A program made the translations under genes and the position numbers. A model generated the notes under the pieces. It made no database searches and was not told where the DNA came from. It saw only the letters and a list, made by a program, of their open reading frames with translations. 35,450 nucleotides of DNA from an uncultured Bacilli bacterium (GTDB lineage Bacteria; Bacillota_I; Bacilli_A; RF39; UBA660): NCBI GenBank assembly GCA_910586195.1, contig CAJUHO010000011.1, forward strand, positions 1 to 35,450, in the 5' to 3' direction. Below are positions 16,735-23,814 of the stretch, one piece after another (positions within the stretch are counted from its first letter, which is position 1; every line of letters starts with the position of its first letter).

Positions 16735-17227
16735 TTACACGTTATGCAGGTAATCTAGTATTTTTACTGTTTTATCTAAAACTGTATATAGTTTATTTCT
16801 ATCACACAAATCAAATTTATCACTATAAAATTTTTCAAAAATCTTTAATAGATTATCAAAATAGCCGTTTATATTTATTATAAATATGGGTTTACTATGC
16901 TCCCCTAATTTTTTATTTTGAATAGATGTAGCTAATTCAGCTAAAGCTCTATAACTACCAGGCGTAATAATAGTAATATCCCCATTATTAACTAAATATT
17001 TTAATTGGTCAGTTGCAGTCTATGTCTCAATTATTTGGAAAAACTGATATAACTTTTCCTCCATTTTCTTTTACACCTCTATATAATTCTCCCATCATTC
17101 CCTTATCAGAGGAATCAAAAACTAGAGTGTGTCCATTTTCAGCAATTATTTTTCCTAATTCTCTTGCTGATTCTAAATATATTGAGTCAACATCTTCCGA
17201 ACTACTACACCCAACAAATATTTCCAT
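16735..17227 (-). pseudogene. Broken LOG-like (SLOG fold) nucleotide-binding protein gene
   Basis: The N-terminal part (66 codons, 17029-17227) opens with MEIFVGCSSSEDV and continues to KVISVFPNN, the first half of a LOG/lysine-decarboxylase-like Rossmann domain. After a stop at 17027-17029 the matching C-terminal half continues in another frame from about 17010 to the TAA at 16735-16737, with QLKYLVNNGDITIITPGSY, a stretch in place of the PGGxGT loop, and GYFDNLL. Around 25 residues between the halves are missing, so this is an internal deletion with frameshift. The PGG loop also reads PGS. AGGAGATAAGAA precedes the ATG. Intact relatives are small stand-alone proteins, some hydrolysing nucleotides; this copy should be inactive. 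Confidence 0.72.
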
Positions 17228-17310
17228 TTCTTATCTCCTATTGCTTAAACCCACTGTTATTATTATATATTTTGCATTTTAATATTTATTGTTAATTTGT
17301 AATAAAATCA

Positions 17311-17339
17311 TTGTCTAGAGAACAAATGTTTGGTATAAT
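17311..17339 (+). promoter_or_regulatory. Promoter of the 30-aa peptide gene
   Basis: TTGTCT (17311-17316), a 17-bp spacer and consensus TATAAT (17334-17339) preceded by TGG, an extended -10. The RNA should start near 17346, about 65 bases before the start codon. Confidence 0.7.
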
Positions 17340-17374
17340 TAATTTAGGAATATTTAGTTAGTTTAGGTACTATT

Positions 17375-17403
17375 CTCCTTTACTTTTTTAAAAGTGAAAG
17401 GAG
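17375..17403 (+). promoter_or_regulatory. Hairpin sequestering the ribosome binding site of the 30-aa peptide
   Basis: CTCCTTT (17375-17381) pairs with AAAGGAG (17397-17403), continued by an A-T pair and CTTTT (17383-17387) with AAAAG (17390-17394), one G bulged. The paired arm is the Shine-Dalgarno sequence itself (AAAGGAGG), so translation should be blocked unless this hairpin opens. Confidence 0.65.
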
Positions 17404-17411
17404 GTGAAATT

Positions 17412-17504
17412 ATGAGAAAATCAGAGAAAACTCTAATGAATATCATAATACTCCTTATTATTGTGATTTTAGTCATATTAATAAAAATAGTACCAACTGT
17501 ATAA
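17412..17504 (+). CDS. 30-aa hydrophobic peptide, candidate type I toxin
   Basis: A 30-codon frame: charged N-terminus MRKSEKTLMN, then about 15 almost purely Ile/Leu/Val residues, then a lysine and KIVPTV. This is one membrane helix with a positive cytoplasmic end, as in type I toxin peptides. A perfect AAAGGAGGTG lies eight bases before the ATG, behind an extended -10 promoter and ahead of a strong terminator, so it is a complete tiny transcription unit. The ribosome binding site is locked in a hairpin, and four copies of GGTACTA in alternating orientation (17366, 17488, 17508, 17533) allow alternative folds. No homologue is recognised. It could instead be a small regulatory membrane peptide. 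Confidence 0.6.
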   Translation: MRKSEKTLMNIIILLIIVILVILIKIVPTV

Positions 17505-17528
17505 GTCGGTACTAAATCAATTGAAATT

Positions 17529-17570
17529 GGAATAGTACCTAACTCTTCAAAACTAGGTATTCCTTTTTTT
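17529..17570 (+). terminator. Terminator of the 30-aa peptide gene
   Basis: GGAATA (17529-17534) pairs with TATTCC (17558-17563) and CCTA (17538-17541) with TAGG (17554-17557), with a 3-nt bulge, followed by seven T (17564-17570). The 5' arm is also perfectly complementary over 13 bases to the transcript leader at 17363-17375. Confidence 0.8.
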
Positions 17571-17961
17571 ATTTTATGCAAGTTTCCTTGACATATTCAT
17601 TATAGCATTAAAAATGGTTTACTAGCAAGTATTTTCTTTAAGATTTAAAAAATTCCTTGAAGAATTTAAAACTTCTATAAAAAGTAGTAAATTAGTAGCA
17701 AAATAGATATTAAATAATTCATATATTATTTAAAATAAAGGAATCGTGATGGAAAACTAATATTTTAGATTTAAAAGTTATATAATTTTTGACTATCCTT
17801 TTATAAGTTCTTAAATATCGTTATATCCTTTATTTATAAAAGCAAGCCTAGCGGCGTAGTCACTAAAATCTTCGCCATAATAAGGTTCAGTATTACCCTT
17901 ATTATGTAACAAGAAGCATATAGCATTATTTAAAATTAAAAGAATACTATACTATTTTTCT
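17571..17961. repeat. Intergenic region with repeats B2, A2, C2 and a 10-bp hairpin
   Basis: No gene. B2 lies at 17679-17703, A2 at 17773-17838 (about 90 percent identical by eye to A1 at 16447-16514), and C2 at 17849-17866 (AGCGGCGTAGTCACT, an imperfect form of the C1 hairpin). A perfect 10-bp inverted repeat CATAATAAGG / CCTTATTATG (17876-17885 and 17897-17906) follows without a T run. Confidence 0.6.
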
Positions 17962-18540
17962 CTATTTGATATTTATAACCTCACTATTGTTTATGTGATT
18001 TCGCATTTCATAACCATTAATATGCTCTTGAGGGGCAGTGTATTTATATATTTGAATATTAGATAGGTTATAATCAAAAGGAATCAATCCATTAATCACT
18101 GCATTTTTAGTAAAAATATTTTTGAAATCTTCCAACAATCTAATAATATTATCATATTCATGTATACCACTATAAAAACAATTTTTATCATTAAACATAG
18201 GTTCAAACCAATATACTTTATTGTTATCATAAAATACTAAAATAGAATGGCTTGGACAACCTTTAGTATCATCATAAAATAGATAATAAGTTTCATATTT
18301 TAAAGAAGTCATATTTTCAAAAAAACATCTATATAACTCTGTCATATCCCAACAAATTCCCATATGACTTTTTAATAATTCGCTAGGCGATTGTAAACTA
18401 TAAGTTTGAGCATCATTAATTCCATAGTGTTTATTTCCATCCTTGTCAATCCAGCCATACTCAAAATTATTTTGCATATAAGTAAAAAATTTATCGATAT
18501 TTATTAAACCATTTTCAGTAAAAATCATTTTATAATCCAT
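17962..18540 (-). CDS. Transglutaminase-like (papain-fold) protein
   Basis: A 192-aa soluble protein. Residues 58-75 (SHMGICWDMTELYRCFFE) carry the Cys63 of a transglutaminase-type core; His98 (CPSHSILVFYD) and Glu113 (YWFEPMF) could complete the triad. The GxCWD pattern, then H about 35 residues on, then an acidic residue after an aromatic pair is the usual order in this fold. There is no signal peptide, so it acts inside the cell. Substrate unknown; peptidase, amidase and transferase activities all occur in the fold. GAGGTATTAAT precedes the ATG, and an extended -10 (TGG-TATAAT, 18558-18566) lies upstream. It stands alone between repeat copies, which suggests accessory DNA. Confidence 0.7.
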   Translation of the reverse strand: MDYKMIFTENGLINIDKFFTYMQNNFEYGWIDKDGNKHYGINDAQTYSLQSPSELLKSHMGICWDMTELYRCFFENMTSLKYETYYLFYDDTKGCPSHSILVFYDNNKVYWFEPMFNDKNCFYSGIHEYDNIIRLLEDFKNIFTKNAVINGLIPFDYNLSNIQIYKYTAPQEHINGYEMRNHINNSEVINIK

Positions 18541-18883
18541 ATTAATACCTCAATATGATTATACCAAATTTAAGCGTTTATTTGGAACAGTACATACCTA
18601 TATTTTCAAAATTTTTTTCTTTATTTTTTTCTTCAAAAGTAGCAAATTAGTAGTAAAACATCTCTAAATTTTATTTATATGCTTTAAAATAAATATAAAA
18701 GAAGAATGGAAAAGCTTAGCCGTTCTAGCACAATTAAATTTTATTAAATAACACCTATCACAAAATGAAGCGTTATACGAGAACTCATACCAATTACAAT
18801 AATATTTTCTCCCCTACTTCACTATCATATTATATACTTAATCTTACAAAAAAAAGAAAAAAACGCAACCGTTTTTCTTAAAT
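18541..18883. repeat. Intergenic region with repeat B3 and the mutL terminator
   Basis: No gene. It begins with the probable promoter of the transglutaminase-like gene. B3 at 18632-18658 (AAAAGTAGCAAATTAGTAGT core) is the third copy of this motif. The rest is AT-rich with no further structure recognised until the terminator at 18854-18876. Confidence 0.55.
18854..18876 (-). terminator. Terminator of the uvrC-pilin-mutL operon
   Basis: AAAAACG (18859-18865) pairs with CGTTTTT (18870-18876) around a 4-nt loop. On the minus strand it is followed by further T, directly after the mutL stop. Confidence 0.75.
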
Positions 18884-20638
18884 TTAATCCATAGATCTTT
18901 TAAACATTTTTTCAAGATCATACTTTGTATAAGTTATAATCGTCGGTCTTCCATGAGGACAAGTAAATGGATTCTCACACTTTCTTAATGTATCTAATAA
19001 ATATTCCATTTCATCTAAATTAATATAGTCATTTGCTTTAATAGACATTCTACAAGCAAGTGTAATAGCAGTTTTTTCAATAAATTTTTCTTTTGAAAAA
19101 TCCTCTTTTGTAGCAACTAATTCTAAAATTTTCATCAAGGATTCTTTTTCATACCCTTCTCTAAACCAAATAGGATGTGTACGTACAATAAAGGTATTGG
19201 AACCAAACTCTTCCATAACAATCCCAAATCGTTCTAATAAATCTAAATGTTGCCTTACAATAATATAATCATTAGGGGTCATATCAATAGAGATAGGAAT
19301 TAAAGGAGAAATTACTTCTTTTTCATCTTGACTCATTGCTTTTAAATACTTTTCATAATTAATTCTTTCTGCCGCTGCATGCTGATCAATGATATACATA
19401 CCATCCTCATTTTCAGCAATAATATAAGTCATATGTACAATTCCTTTCGGAATCATTTTTTTAATACGGGGCTCACTTTCCTCTATTGTTTCTTGATAAC
19501 TATCACTTTCCTCACGAATCTCCTGTAAATCTAATTTTACTTCTTCATATGAAATCTCTTGTGGTGCAATATCTTCTTTAAAGGACGCTGTAATTAGTGG
19601 CTTTTCTACTTCCCTAACACTAGAAGCAGTACGAACAGAAGCCTTAGGAATCAAAAGCAACTTTTGTAGGCGCCTTTGTATCATTTCTTCTACTAGAGAC
19701 TTTAATTCATTCATTTTAGAAAACTTAATATCCATCTTCGTTGGATGAATATTAATATCAATCAAGATAGGGTCTACTGAAATATTTAGGACAATAATAG
19801 GAAATTTATCTTTGGGAATATAAGTGTGATAAGCTTCAATAATCATCTTATTTAATTCATTATTACGAATAACACGATTATTAACTAGTGTAGTAATTGC
19901 ATTTCGATTAGACTTATACATCTCTGGATAAGAAATATACCCACTTACAGCATAATCGTCATTACTACATTCTACTTCCACCATCTTCTTAGCAACCTCT
20001 GCTCCATAAATTTGGTAAATTACTTTTAATAAGTCACCACTACCATCTGTTTCCAGCAAAACTTTATCATTATTTATTAATGTAAATTTAATATCAGGAT
20101 ATGATAAGGCCATTTTGTCTAAATATTCTACGATATTAGCAAGTTCTATATATAAATTTCTTAAATATTTTAGCCTAACAGGGGTATTATAAAATAAATC
20201 CGAAACTGTAATAACAGTTCCCTTTTGTAAATCCCCTCGTTCTACTTTGTCTATTTTCCCACCATCAATTTCAACGATAGTACCAATCTTGCCATTAGAG
20301 GTTTTCAAAACAACATGCGAAACGGATGCAATTGACGGCAAGGCCTCTCCACGAAATCCCAATGATTCAATATTAAATAAATCCTCTACATCCAAAAGTT
20401 TGCTAGTAGCATGCCTAGAAAAAGCAAGCATTGCATCATTTTCATCCATACCAAGGCCATCATCTGATACGCGGATTTCCTTCACACCTGAATCTTTTAA
20501 TTCAATTTTAATAGCCCTACTTTGGGCATCAATACTATTTTCTACTAGCTCCTTAACGACATTCATCGTCTTTTCTACTACTTCTCCAGCAGCAATTTTA
20601 TTAGCGAGCACCTCACTCATCAACTGTATTTTCCCCAC
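18884..20638 (-). CDS. mutL: DNA mismatch repair protein MutL
   Basis: GHKL ATPase that couples mismatch recognition by MutS to strand incision. N-terminal ATPase motifs: AAGEVVEKTMNVVKELVENS, DDGLGM, SLGFRGEAL and a FYNTPVR loop. A linker of about 90 acidic residues (about 320-390) follows, then a C-terminal dimerisation/endonuclease domain with DQHAAAER (the metal-binding DQHA motif), ACRMSIKA and CPHGRP near the end. These motifs mark an endonuclease-competent MutL. It starts with GTG at 20638, supported by AAGGAGG eight bases upstream. At 584 aa it is slightly short, mainly in the linker. It is the last gene of an operon with uvrC and a prepilin; mutS is not adjacent. Confidence 0.95.
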   Translation of the reverse strand: MGKIQLMSEVLANKIAAGEVVEKTMNVVKELVENSIDAQSRAIKIELKDSGVKEIRVSDDGLGMDENDAMLAFSRHATSKLLDVEDLFNIESLGFRGEALPSIASVSHVVLKTSNGKIGTIVEIDGGKIDKVERGDLQKGTVITVSDLFYNTPVRLKYLRNLYIELANIVEYLDKMALSYPDIKFTLINNDKVLLETDGSGDLLKVIYQIYGAEVAKKMVEVECSNDDYAVSGYISYPEMYKSNRNAITTLVNNRVIRNNELNKMIIEAYHTYIPKDKFPIIVLNISVDPILIDINIHPTKMDIKFSKMNELKSLVEEMIQRRLQKLLLIPKASVRTASSVREVEKPLITASFKEDIAPQEISYEEVKLDLQEIREESDSYQETIEESEPRIKKMIPKGIVHMTYIIAENEDGMYIIDQHAAAERINYEKYLKAMSQDEKEVISPLIPISIDMTPNDYIIVRQHLDLLERFGIVMEEFGSNTFIVRTHPIWFREGYEKESLMKILELVATKEDFSKEKFIEKTAITLACRMSIKANDYINLDEMEYLLDTLRKCENPFTCPHGRPTIITYTKYDLEKMFKRSMD

Positions 20639-20651
20639 TACGACTTCCTCC

Positions 20652-21062
20652 TTAACAACCTTTCGAACACCTTTTAGAACATACTACACAAATTTTATAA
20701 TTTAATTTCATATTAAAATCTGCCTGCGCTCCACTACGTGTAATAACCACTTTACTTCTATTCAAATCACACTGACTGGCATTTCTATCTGGATCTGTCA
20801 TAGATGTTAAGTATCCCTCATCAACTAAAGTTCTAGCAGTGACTGTGGCACTAGAACCAATAGCGGGAATATTGGCAGAATGATCAATAAAGTAATTATT
20901 AATAGCAGTCTTCATATTTTTCTCTAAAATTTCAAAATCTTGTTTTCTAGCACTTTCCGCATACTGCGTAACACTACTTACTGCCACTGCCGATAATATT
21001 CCCAAAAGCGTAATGACAGCAAGAAGCTCTACTAATGTAAACCCATTTTTATCTCTTCTCAT
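20652..21062 (-). CDS. Type IV pilin-like / pseudopilin protein
   Basis: A 136-aa prepilin with a short basic leader (MRRDKNG), cleavage site G7/F8 and a class N-methylated stretch FTLVELLAVITLLGILSAVA forming the single helix. The outside part is small, with a central segment TARTLVDEGYLTSMTDPD and four cysteines late (QCDLNRS and KICVVCSKRCSKGC), enough for disulfides. Such proteins need a prepilin peptidase and assembly ATPase, none of which are in the window. AGGTGAAAGT precedes the ATG at 21062; a longer frame into uvrC is rejected. It sits 28 bases after uvrC and 13 bases before mutL, so it is co-transcribed with repair genes, an odd place for a pilin. Confidence 0.85.
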   Translation of the reverse strand: MRRDKNGFTLVELLAVITLLGILSAVAVSSVTQYAESARKQDFEILEKNMKTAINNYFIDHSANIPAIGSSATVTARTLVDEGYLTSMTDPDRNASQCDLNRSKVVITRSGAQADFNMKLNYKICVVCSKRCSKGC

Positions 21063-21090
21063 ACTTTCACCTTTCCTAAACTCTATTATA

Positions 21091-22854
21091 CTATAAATTT
21101 TGTAAATACTGATATAAACTTTCAGCAACATCTCGCGATAATACTTCACCTAACTCCTCTACACTTGCTTCCTTCATTCTCTTCAAAGAAGAAAACTTTT
21201 TTAATAATTCTTTTTTTCGTACTTCACCAATCCCTGGTACTACGTCCAATACGGAAGAAAGAGCACCTTTAGCCTTAATATTCCGATGATAATTAATGGC
21301 ATAACGATGAACTTCTTCTTGTATTCTACTAAAAAACAAAAATAAATTACTATCTGCTTTAACAGGTAAGAGACTTCCATTTTCATCAATAATACTATTC
21401 GTTTTATGCTTTTTATCTTTTACCAGCCCAACGATTTTGATATCAAGCCCTAAAGAATGAATAATATCTTTGGCAACATTTACTTGCGTAATTCCACCAT
21501 CCATTACAATCAAGTCTGGTTTTTGTAGGTTTTCCATTAATACTTTATAATATCTTCTGTATAAAACTTCCCTCATGGCACCTAAGTCGTCATTAACATC
21601 GGCAGAAATTTTAAATTTTCGATATTCATCCTTTAATGGTAAAAAATCATCATACACAACCATACCACCGACATAAAAGGTACCAAACAAGTGAGAGTTA
21701 TCGAACGCTTCCATCCGAGATACACTTGCGATACCTAATAGTTCTTTTAACTCTTCAATAGCCTCCATTCGCAAATCGTCATTTTTCTTTAGAGTCTCCT
21801 CCTCTTCTGATAGTTTCTCTTTTGCATTCTCTAAAGCTAAATCCAATAGTTTTCTCAGTTTTCCCCGATAGGGAGTGTGAACCTTAATATTTAAATAATT
21901 GCTTAAAAGGTCACTATCAACTCCTTCAGGCACTAATATTTCCTTTGGAAGTAAACTTTTTTTATCATAAAAAGTTAAAATATACTCCATCAATTGTTCT
22001 CTAACATCCAAATCACTGCTAATAATATCTTTATCACGGCCAACTAGTAAACCATCACGAACAAAGAACACTTGAATAGAGAGATAATTTTTATCTTGAT
22101 AATAATTGAAAAGATCAAAATTATAGTTATCGTTTAAATCAATTTTCTGTTTACGTAACGTAATATCAATATCATCAAGCATTGTCTTTAATTCAAATGC
22201 TCGCTCATAATTCATCATATCACTAGCGCGCATCATTTCCTTTTGAATTTTGTCTTTAATAAAAGTACTATCTCCTTTTAAGAATGTAATGATTTCTCGT
22301 TTCATCTTCTCAATATCTTCTTCGCTTATATCTTTTTGACAGTACCCTAAACACTCATGGATATGATAATAAAGACACAATTCTTTTTTTAAATGCTCAC
22401 ATTTTCTTAGAGGATAAAGTCTATTTATCATATTAACTGTTTTCCTTGCTGCAGTTACATTAGGATAAGGACCATACAAATAATTAATGTTTCTTTTTCT
22501 TTTGACATTCCTAACAACACGAAGCCTAGGATATTTTTCTTTTGTAAACTCAATATAGGGATAAGTTTTATCATCTTTTAATAAAATATTATATTTAGGA
22601 TTATATTTTTTGATTAACGTAATTTCTAATATCAAAGATTCTAATTCGGAAGATGTCACAATATATTCAAAATCATCAATATCTTCTACCAACATTCTCG
22701 TCTTACCAGTAACAGTACCTGTGAAATAACTTTTTAATCTATTTTTTAAATTTTTTGCTTTTCCAACATAAATGATAATACCATCTTTGTTTTTCATCTG
22801 ATAACTACCTGGTTTCGTTGGTACCAAAGATAGCTTCTCCTTAAAATTTTTCAT
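21091..22854 (-). CDS. uvrC: Excinuclease ABC subunit C
   Basis: The dual-incision nuclease of nucleotide excision repair, acting with UvrA and UvrB. Domains: GIY-YIG nuclease at the N-terminus (PGSYQMKNKDGIIIYVGKAK, about residues 14-33), a cysteine-containing linker, a UVR (UvrB-binding) coiled coil at about 205-235, the RNase H-like second nuclease (FDNSHLFGT, MDGG), and C-terminal helix-hairpin-helix motifs (VVPGIGEVRKKELL). At 587 aa it is of normal length. GAGGGATTTTTAG precedes the ATG. First gene of the operon uvrC - pilin - mutL. Confidence 0.95.
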   Translation of the reverse strand: MKNFKEKLSLVPTKPGSYQMKNKDGIIIYVGKAKNLKNRLKSYFTGTVTGKTRMLVEDIDDFEYIVTSSELESLILEITLIKKYNPKYNILLKDDKTYPYIEFTKEKYPRLRVVRNVKRKRNINYLYGPYPNVTAARKTVNMINRLYPLRKCEHLKKELCLYYHIHECLGYCQKDISEEDIEKMKREIITFLKGDSTFIKDKIQKEMMRASDMMNYERAFELKTMLDDIDITLRKQKIDLNDNYNFDLFNYYQDKNYLSIQVFFVRDGLLVGRDKDIISSDLDVREQLMEYILTFYDKKSLLPKEILVPEGVDSDLLSNYLNIKVHTPYRGKLRKLLDLALENAKEKLSEEEETLKKNDDLRMEAIEELKELLGIASVSRMEAFDNSHLFGTFYVGGMVVYDDFLPLKDEYRKFKISADVNDDLGAMREVLYRRYYKVLMENLQKPDLIVMDGGITQVNVAKDIIHSLGLDIKIVGLVKDKKHKTNSIIDENGSLLPVKADSNLFLFFSRIQEEVHRYAINYHRNIKAKGALSSVLDVVPGIGEVRKKELLKKFSSLKRMKEASVEELGEVLSRDVAESLYQYLQNL

Positions 22855-22909
22855 CTAAAAATCCCTCTATTCATCACCATTTCTCTTTTAGTATATCATA
22901 AAAATTGTC

Positions 22910-22939
22910 AAAAAGAAAAGCAGGAGTCCCACTCCTACT
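22910..22939 (-). terminator. Terminator of the tkt-sirA-yneF transcript
   Basis: AGGAGT (22922-22927) pairs with ACTCCT (22931-22936) around a CCC loop, with outer AG/CT pairs. On the minus strand a TTTTCTTTTT tract follows. Confidence 0.8.
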
Positions 22940-22972
22940 CTAACTATATTTTTGAAAAAACATCAGAAAAAT

Positions 22973-23182
22973 TTACATATACTTTTCCATCGATTTCATC
23001 ATTTGATTAATCTGTTTTTCATTTGGTTTTCTTCCCATTTGCATCATTAAGGCCTTAATCATTTCACGGTTAATGGGAGGATTTTTCTTTAAATATTTCT
23101 TCATAAATGCTCTAGCCCCAAAAAAACCAATGACAAGCCCAATAATAAGTCCCATTAATACTTGTAGAATATCTTGTAACAT
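22973..23182 (-). CDS. yneF: YneF family (UPF0154) membrane protein
   Basis: A 69-aa protein with one membrane helix at residues 6-24 (ILQVLMGLIIGLVIGFFGA), then the highly conserved cytoplasmic part FMKKYLKKNPPINREMIKAL and MMQMGRKPNEKQINQMMK, which defines UPF0154. The biochemical role of the family is not established. AAGGAGATGAAAAT precedes the ATG. It follows the sirA-like gene as in Bacillus subtilis, where the order is tkt, sirA (yneE), yneF. It ends just before a strong terminator. Confidence 0.93.
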   Translation of the reverse strand: MLQDILQVLMGLIIGLVIGFFGARAFMKKYLKKNPPINREMIKALMMQMGRKPNEKQINQMMKSMEKYM

Positions 23183-23285
23183 ATTTTCATCTCCTTAATA
23201 TTATTCTACTAAAATTGTCTTATTTATACAAGTATTTTATTATATCGCAAATAGGTATATTCTATTTGATATCATACTATTTGAT

Positions 23286-23759
23286 CTATATTCCTACTAT
23301 ATTATATGCATTACTATATTCTATAGAATTCCCTTCCTTTAAAGTATCATCTGATTGGATAAAAAAATAATCTTGCAATTCAAAATCACAGACAAAGAAA
23401 TTTTTACTAATCATAGAAAGAGCCTTGAAAAATGAGCTGAACGGCTGTTCTGCCTCAATTTTAATATAGCAATGCCTCACTTCCAAAATACTTACTTCAT
23501 CTTTATATAGATTATTAATGCGATGCTTTCCATCTCTTTTACTATAAGGAATATCTTGATGCATTTTTAAAAAGAGCATATAATCTATTTTTTCTTTATC
23601 AATGCGATTAGTAAGCTGCTGAAATAAATTATAACCATAAGTAACATTATCATGATTTAAGTAATAAATCTGCCTTAGCATCCCATATAAAACAGACTCA
23701 TTATTTTTATAAAGCTTTCTAAACTCAGGTTTCATATCAAAAATATAAAAGACTCTCAT
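23286..23759 (-). CDS. sirA: SirA-like protein, sporulation inhibitor of replication
   Basis: A 157-aa protein with weak but position-by-position resemblance to Bacillus SirA, which binds DnaA and stops new rounds of replication at sporulation onset. Shared pattern: an N-terminal strand then YIFDMKPEFRKLYKNNESVL, a central MHQ element, and a C-terminal part with a repeat of beta strands (CYIKIEAEQPFSSFFKALSM, FVCDFELQDYFFI). The call leans on synteny: it lies between tkt and yneF exactly as in Bacillus. AGGTGATAAT precedes the ATG at 23759. Another 15 bases upstream are in frame but lack a site. If this is right, it is a very divergent SirA. Confidence 0.72.
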   Translation of the reverse strand: MRVFYIFDMKPEFRKLYKNNESVLYGMLRQIYYLNHDNVTYGYNLFQQLTNRIDKEKIDYMLFLKMHQDIPYSKRDGKHRINNLYKDEVSILEVRHCYIKIEAEQPFSSFFKALSMISKNFFVCDFELQDYFFIQSDDTLKEGNSIEYSNAYNIVGI

Positions 23760-23814
23760 ATTATCACCTAACATTAAGATAACAATTACGAAAGTCCTTT
23801 TATGTCGAATTTTC

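Noticed and set aside
17013..17282. 89-codon plus-strand frame over the LOG-like pseudogene
   Set aside because: Reverse image of the N-terminal LOG-like coding sequence; no ribosome site.
17363..17581. 72-codon minus-strand frame opposite the 30-aa peptide gene
   Set aside because: No ribosome site, and its sequence is only the reverse image of the structured sense transcript and terminator. No convincing promoter for an antisense RNA was found there either.
16447..18658. CRISPR array or tandem repeat array
   Set aside because: The repeats are few, diverged, unevenly spaced and in changing order, with no spacers of constant length and no cas genes.
20247..20705. 152-codon plus-strand frame inside mutL
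   Set aside because: Shadow of the mutL N-terminal ATPase domain; no ribosome site.
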